Source of the DNA: Paracoccus sp. MBLB3053
Lineage (GTDB): Bacteria > Pseudomonadota > Alphaproteobacteria > Rhodobacterales > Rhodobacteraceae
Direction: 5' to 3'
Assembly: GCF_031822435.1 (NCBI RefSeq)
Contig: NZ_JAVQLW010000005.1
Span: 104,501 to 168,500, forward strand
Length of the DNA: 64,000 nt
Shown: in pieces, positions 60,919 through 64,000 of the stretch
Numbering within the stretch: position 1 is the stretch's first letter
Layout of the letters: each line of letters starts with the position of its first letter
Position numbers and translations under genes: made by a program
Notes under the pieces: model-generated
Database searches by the model: none
Told to the model about the DNA's origin: nothing
The model's input: the letters and a program-made list of their open reading frames with translations, nothing else

Positions 60919-62337
60919 ATGAGCGAAAGCGCCAAGATGATAGGGCCGATCCTGTTTCTGGATCATGTCGATGCCGAGCTTGTCCACCTTGCCGCCTTGT
61001 TCATCGCTCCAAAAGGGGTAACCGTTCCCGCGGTCGAGGTGAACGGGGTGCGGGTCCAACCTGGCCAGCTTGCCGAATATCAGGCGACGGAAGTGCATCG
61101 CGCCCGCTTTTCGCTGCGGCACGGTCCGGCCGAATATGCCTGGAATGGTCAGAGCTACCCGCTGAGCGTCGATCTGCGGGGCGATATCCGGCTGGCCTTC
61201 GTGTCGTGCAATGGCGAGGAGGTCGGCGACCTTGATCGCGCGGGCTCGGAACGCAATGTCATGTGGTCCCGGCTATGCGCCGATCACGAAAAATCTCCAT
61301 TCGCGCTGCTGATGCACGGGGGCGATCAGGTCTATGCCGATGAGGTGACCCGTGGCCACCCGCTGAGCGAGCATTGGCCCGAGCGCATTTCCGAAGACCC
61401 TTCAGGGCTGGAGGATCTGCGGCGGCATCTGCGCGAGAAGCTGTTGCAGCGCTACGCCGCGCTTTACGCATCCCCGGAATTTGCCTGGATCGCGGCACGC
61501 GTGCCCTCGCTCATGCAATGGGACGATCACGATATCTGCGATGGGTGGGGGTCCTTGCCCGAGCGGGCGACACAATCCGGAATTGGCCAAACGATCTTCG
61601 GCGCCGCGCGCGAGGGGTTTCTGATCTTTCAGGCGGCCGCGGTCGAAGGCGATCTGCCGCCGCGTTTCGCCGATCCCAAGGCTGGGCATCTGGGGTGGGC
61701 GATCCGGGCGCCGGAACTTCGCCTTGTTGCGCCCGACCTGCGGTCTGAACGGACCCGCAAGGACATCATGGGACAACCGGGCTGGGACTTCGTGCAGGGG
61801 CAATCCCCGCTTGGCCCCGCCGAGCGCTGCCTTCTGATGTCCAGCGTTCCGTTGCTTGGTCCAAGGCTGTCATTGCTCGAATCGATGATGCTGGCCGTTC
61901 CACGCATGCAGCGATACGAGGACGATCTGCGCGATCAGTGGCAAAGCCGCAGCCACCGCGAGGAATGGCGCAGGATGCTGAGTCTCATGGTCGATCTGGC
62001 CCGTTCGGGGCAGAACATTGTTGTGCTGTCCGGCGAGATCCATCTTGCGACCCGCGCCGAAATGCCGCTTGGCGAAGGTGCGGTCTTGCACCAACTGGTC
62101 GCGTCCGGGATTGCCCATCGGCCCCCGCCGAAAGCTTGGGCGCGGTTTCTTGGCGCATTGGCATGGCTTGGCGATGATCCGCTGCCCGGCAGGCATATCC
62201 GTGTCGAACGCATCCCGGGTCAGGCCGGTCGGTATGTGGCCGAGCGGAATTACCTGGTTCTCGACCGACGGGCGGGCGAGTGGCGGGCATTCTGGCAGTT
62301 CGAGATCAGCGGCGGGTCGCCGGCCCTGACGCTGTGA
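60919..62337 (+). CDS. PhoD-like metallophosphatase
   Basis: About 472 residues from the ATG at 60919 (AAGGA upstream); GTG at 60889 is possible. Metallophosphatase residues are visible in order: RLAFVSCNG, LLMHGGDQVYADE, QWDDHDICDGWGS and VVLSGEIHLATRA, the PhoD pattern. There is no signal peptide, so the enzyme probably acts in the cytoplasm, unlike classical PhoD. It follows the kinase gene by 150 bp; a link to that pathway is unproven. Confidence 0.82.
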   Translation: MSESAKMIGPILFLDHVDAELVHLAALFIAPKGVTVPAVEVNGVRVQPGQLAEYQATEVHRARFSLRHGPAEYAWNGQSYPLSVDLRGDIRLAFVSCNGEEVGDLDRAGSERNVMWSRLCADHEKSPFALLMHGGDQVYADEVTRGHPLSEHWPERISEDPSGLEDLRRHLREKLLQRYAALYASPEFAWIAARVPSLMQWDDHDICDGWGSLPERATQSGIGQTIFGAAREGFLIFQAAAVEGDLPPRFADPKAGHLGWAIRAPELRLVAPDLRSERTRKDIMGQPGWDFVQGQSPLGPAERCLLMSSVPLLGPRLSLLESMMLAVPRMQRYEDDLRDQWQSRSHREEWRRMLSLMVDLARSGQNIVVLSGEIHLATRAEMPLGEGAVLHQLVASGIAHRPPPKAWARFLGALAWLGDDPLPGRHIRVERIPGQAGRYVAERNYLVLDRRAGEWRAFWQFEISGGSPALTL

Positions 62338-62379
62338 TCCCTGCGCCCTTGCCTTTCGGCGGGGCCCCTCGTCTCGCGG

Positions 62380-63039
62380 TCAGACATCCGCCGTCCGGAT
62401 GAATTCCATGCCCTGCGTGATGTCTGCCCGGATCGCCTGAACGAAGCCTTCGCAATCCTGGCGCGCCAGCGCATCTGTTGCGTGCCGGTGATAGTCGTCG
62501 GCCAAGGCGCTGGCATCGTATTGACCGCTGATCAACCGCATCGACGGCCCGTATTGCAGCCAGAGGATTTCGATGAGCCTCAGCAATGTCGGCGCGCCGC
62601 TGCGGCGGTAGATCAGGAAGTGAAAATCGTAATTGCTCTTCATGTAGAGCTTGAGATCGCCTTCCCGGATCGCTGCGTTCACATTGCCGTCCAGCCGGAC
62701 GAGCTCTTTCAGATCGGCCTGGGTCAGGTGGTCGAAGGCGCGTGCTGCCGCTTCCGGTTCAAGCTGGATTCTCGCGAAGAGCACGTCGCGATGATTGGCC
62801 ATGCTGAGCTTGGGCACCTCGATCGTTCGGCTGTCGGCAAAGCGCAGCCCGCCTTCGGCCACCAGGCGCCTGATCGCATCCCGGACCGGGATGACGCTCA
62901 GGTCATGCTGCGTGGCGATGGCGCGGATCGAAACCCGTTCTCCGGGCATGAACTCGCCTTCGCACAGTTTGCGACTCAGCGCGTGGTGCAACTGATCCGC
63001 TGCGGTGTCGGGAACATAATTGTCCACTTCGATGCCCAC
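62380..63039 (-). CDS. GntR family (FadR/FCD) transcriptional regulator
   Basis: 219 residues. Winged helix at about 10-80 (LHHALSRKLCEGEFMPGERVSIRAIATQHDLSVIPVRDAIRRLVAEGGL) and FCD ligand domain with YDFHFLIYRRSG and a late DDYHRHATDAL segment that fits metal-ligand positions. It diverges from the glutamine-synthetase-family gene, and the palindrome between them is probably its operator. The family member controls amine or amino-acid catabolism in comparable settings. Confidence 0.88.
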   Translation of the reverse strand: MGIEVDNYVPDTAADQLHHALSRKLCEGEFMPGERVSIRAIATQHDLSVIPVRDAIRRLVAEGGLRFADSRTIEVPKLSMANHRDVLFARIQLEPEAAARAFDHLTQADLKELVRLDGNVNAAIREGDLKLYMKSNYDFHFLIYRRSGAPTLLRLIEILWLQYGPSMRLISGQYDASALADDYHRHATDALARQDCEGFVQAIRADITQGMEFIRTADV

Positions 63040-63063
63040 ATTTGCCTCCTTATATGTTGACGT

Positions 63064-63095
63064 GTGTTATATCACATACTACGGTCATATAACAC
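63064..63095. promoter_or_regulatory. GntR operator candidate
   Basis: GTGTTATAT (63064-63072) and ATATAACAC (63087-63095) form a perfect 9-bp inverted repeat with a 14-bp spacer in an AT-rich gap of 90 bp between divergent genes. Confidence 0.65.
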
Positions 63096-63129
63096 GTGAC
63101 GAAACCTTCCGCGACCCCCGGAGATTCAA

Positions 63130-64000
63130 TTGTCTCATCCCCCCTCCGCCCATGACGCGGCCTACCTTCTTGCTGCGCATTGTGACTTGAACGGAGTGTT
63201 CCGTGGCAAGCGTCTTCCCTTGTCGGCCGCCGAAAAGCTGGCATCGGGTGGCATTCGCATGCCGATGTCCTCGATCGGGGTGGATATCTGGGGCACGGAT
63301 GTCATCGGCAATTCGCTGACCTTCGACCAGGGTGATCTGGACGGGATCGTCGAACCGACCGGGCGGGGGCCTCTGCCGCTGGCCTTCGGCGCGACGCCCG
63401 CGATGTTCACGCCGATGTGGATGCGCAAGGAGGATGGCGAGCCCTTTTTCGGGGACCCGCGCCGCACCCTTGCCGCCGTGATCGGGCAATTCGAGGAAAT
63501 GGGACTGAGGCCCGTCGTCGCGACCGAGGTCGAGTTCTATCTGGTCGATCCCGCCGCCCCCGCCGCGCGCCCGCTGAGCGTGCCGGATGTCGGCCATGCC
63601 GATTGCAGCGACACGATCTATTCGATGTCCGAACTGGCCGGCGTCGATGCTTTCCTGAACGAAGTTTACGCGGTTGCCGAAGATTGCGGCGTCGCGGTCG
63701 ATGGTGCGACTTCGGAAAGCGGGCCGGGGCAGTTCGAATTCAACCTGATGCATGGGCCCGACGCGCTGAAGGTCGCGGATGACACTGTCCTGTTCAAGCA
63801 GATCGTGCGCAGCGCTGCGCGCCGTCATGGCTTTGCCGCCAGCTTCATGGCCAAGCCCTATGCCGAGCATTCCGGCAGCGGGCTGCATGTCCATTTCAGC
63901 CTGCTCGACGGCGAAGGCCGGAACATCTTCGACGATGGCACGCGCGAAGGGACGGCGGCGATGCGCCATGCGGTCGGCGGAGTTCTGGCGGCAATGCATG
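63130..64000 (+). CDS. Glutamine-synthetase family protein (gamma-glutamylamine ligase type), 3' end cut by window
   Basis: 290 codons are present of an expected 440-460. The start is TTG at 63130 with GGAG 6-7 nt upstream; no in-frame ATG lies near. Glutamine-synthetase signatures are VVATEVEFYLVDP, TSESGPGQFEFNL and SGSGLHVHFSLLDGEG, carrying the metal-binding Glu and His. The N-terminal beta-grasp part is short (FRGKRLPLS ... TDVIGNSLTF). With a divergent GntR it resembles PuuA-like enzymes that link glutamate to polyamines or other amines. Substrate is not certain. Confidence 0.85.
   Translation, partial: MSHPPSAHDAAYLLAAHCDLNGVFRGKRLPLSAAEKLASGGIRMPMSSIGVDIWGTDVIGNSLTFDQGDLDGIVEPTGRGPLPLAFGATPAMFTPMWMRKEDGEPFFGDPRRTLAAVIGQFEEMGLRPVVATEVEFYLVDPAAPAARPLSVPDVGHADCSDTIYSMSELAGVDAFLNEVYAVAEDCGVAVDGATSESGPGQFEFNLMHGPDALKVADDTVLFKQIVRSAARRHGFAASFMAKPYAEHSGSGLHVHFSLLDGEGRNIFDDGTREGTAAMRHAVGGVLAAMH

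Noticed and set aside
1..64000. tRNA, rRNA and CRISPR features
   Set aside because: I looked for tRNA-like cloverleafs with CCA ends, rRNA core motifs and regular repeat-spacer arrays and saw none.

Overview
The window is GC-rich DNA (roughly two thirds G+C by eye) with tightly packed genes and many 4-bp start/stop overlaps. Gene content fits an alphaproteobacterium of the Rhodobacteraceae, most likely Paracoccus or a close relative: a Rep_3 (RepB-type) initiator diverging from parAB, a pseudoazurin, SitABCD, PdxA2 and a cobalamin-riboswitch ABC importer. Because a plasmid-type initiator, an iteron/DnaA-box origin, parAB and three copies of a parS-like palindrome lie together at 2.4-6.6 kb, I infer that the window comes from a plasmid or chromid. 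No rRNA, tRNA or CRISPR was seen. Family calls rest on reading motifs, not on searches.

Layout. 1-2.0 kb: start of an exported protein, a PdxA2-like dehydrogenase and its divergent GntR regulator. 2.0-2.4 kb: a two-TM potassium channel. 2.4-6.7 kb: replication and partition module. 7.1-8.8 kb: a decayed IS66-like element with recognisable terminal inverted repeats, followed by about 850 bp without an assignable gene. 9.7-12.8 kb: an arsenate operon (ArsR-ArsC fusion, GAPDH, ArsJ). 12.8-22.2 kb: envelope genes (SleB-like hydrolase, L,D-transpeptidase, DUF900 lipoprotein hydrolase, DUF2950/DUF3300 pair), a Crp/Fnr regulator and an AraC/EamA pair. 22.4-26.7 kb: a five-gene acyl-CoA/acetyl-phosphate operon (CoA-transferase A and B, phosphate acyltransferase, acetate kinase, FabI). 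27-30.2 kb: an SH3b protein and an M13 peptidase.

30.2-33.9 kb: SitABCD manganese/iron importer behind a Fur/Mur-like box. 34.1-37.7 kb: a cobalamin riboswitch driving a BtuFCD-type importer whose last coupled gene is a pseudoazurin. 37.7-40.3 kb: a divergent membrane protein / PCuAC copper chaperone / PepSY-TM set. 40.3-45.8 kb: a periplasmic thiol and cell-wall operon (DsbD, L,D-transpeptidase, DsbA) divergent from a QseBC/PmrAB-like two-component system, with a CTTAAG-N5-CTTAAG box between them. 46-52.1 kb: an exopolysaccharide locus (BcsA/BgsA-like synthase, HlyD-like partner, GH8 glucanase, a Cache sensor without an output domain, an exported barrel-like protein). 52.3-60.8 kb: a LacI-controlled sugar/polyol ABC importer with two ATPases, a 62-residue membrane protein and a DhaK-DhaL kinase. 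60.9-64 kb: a PhoD-like phosphatase, a GntR regulator and a truncated glutamine-synthetase-family gene.

The strongest candidates for something not routine are the pseudoazurin locked into a B12-riboswitch operon, the (mixed-linkage) beta-glucan locus, the ArsR-ArsC fusion, and the operators and centromere palindromes that can be read directly.
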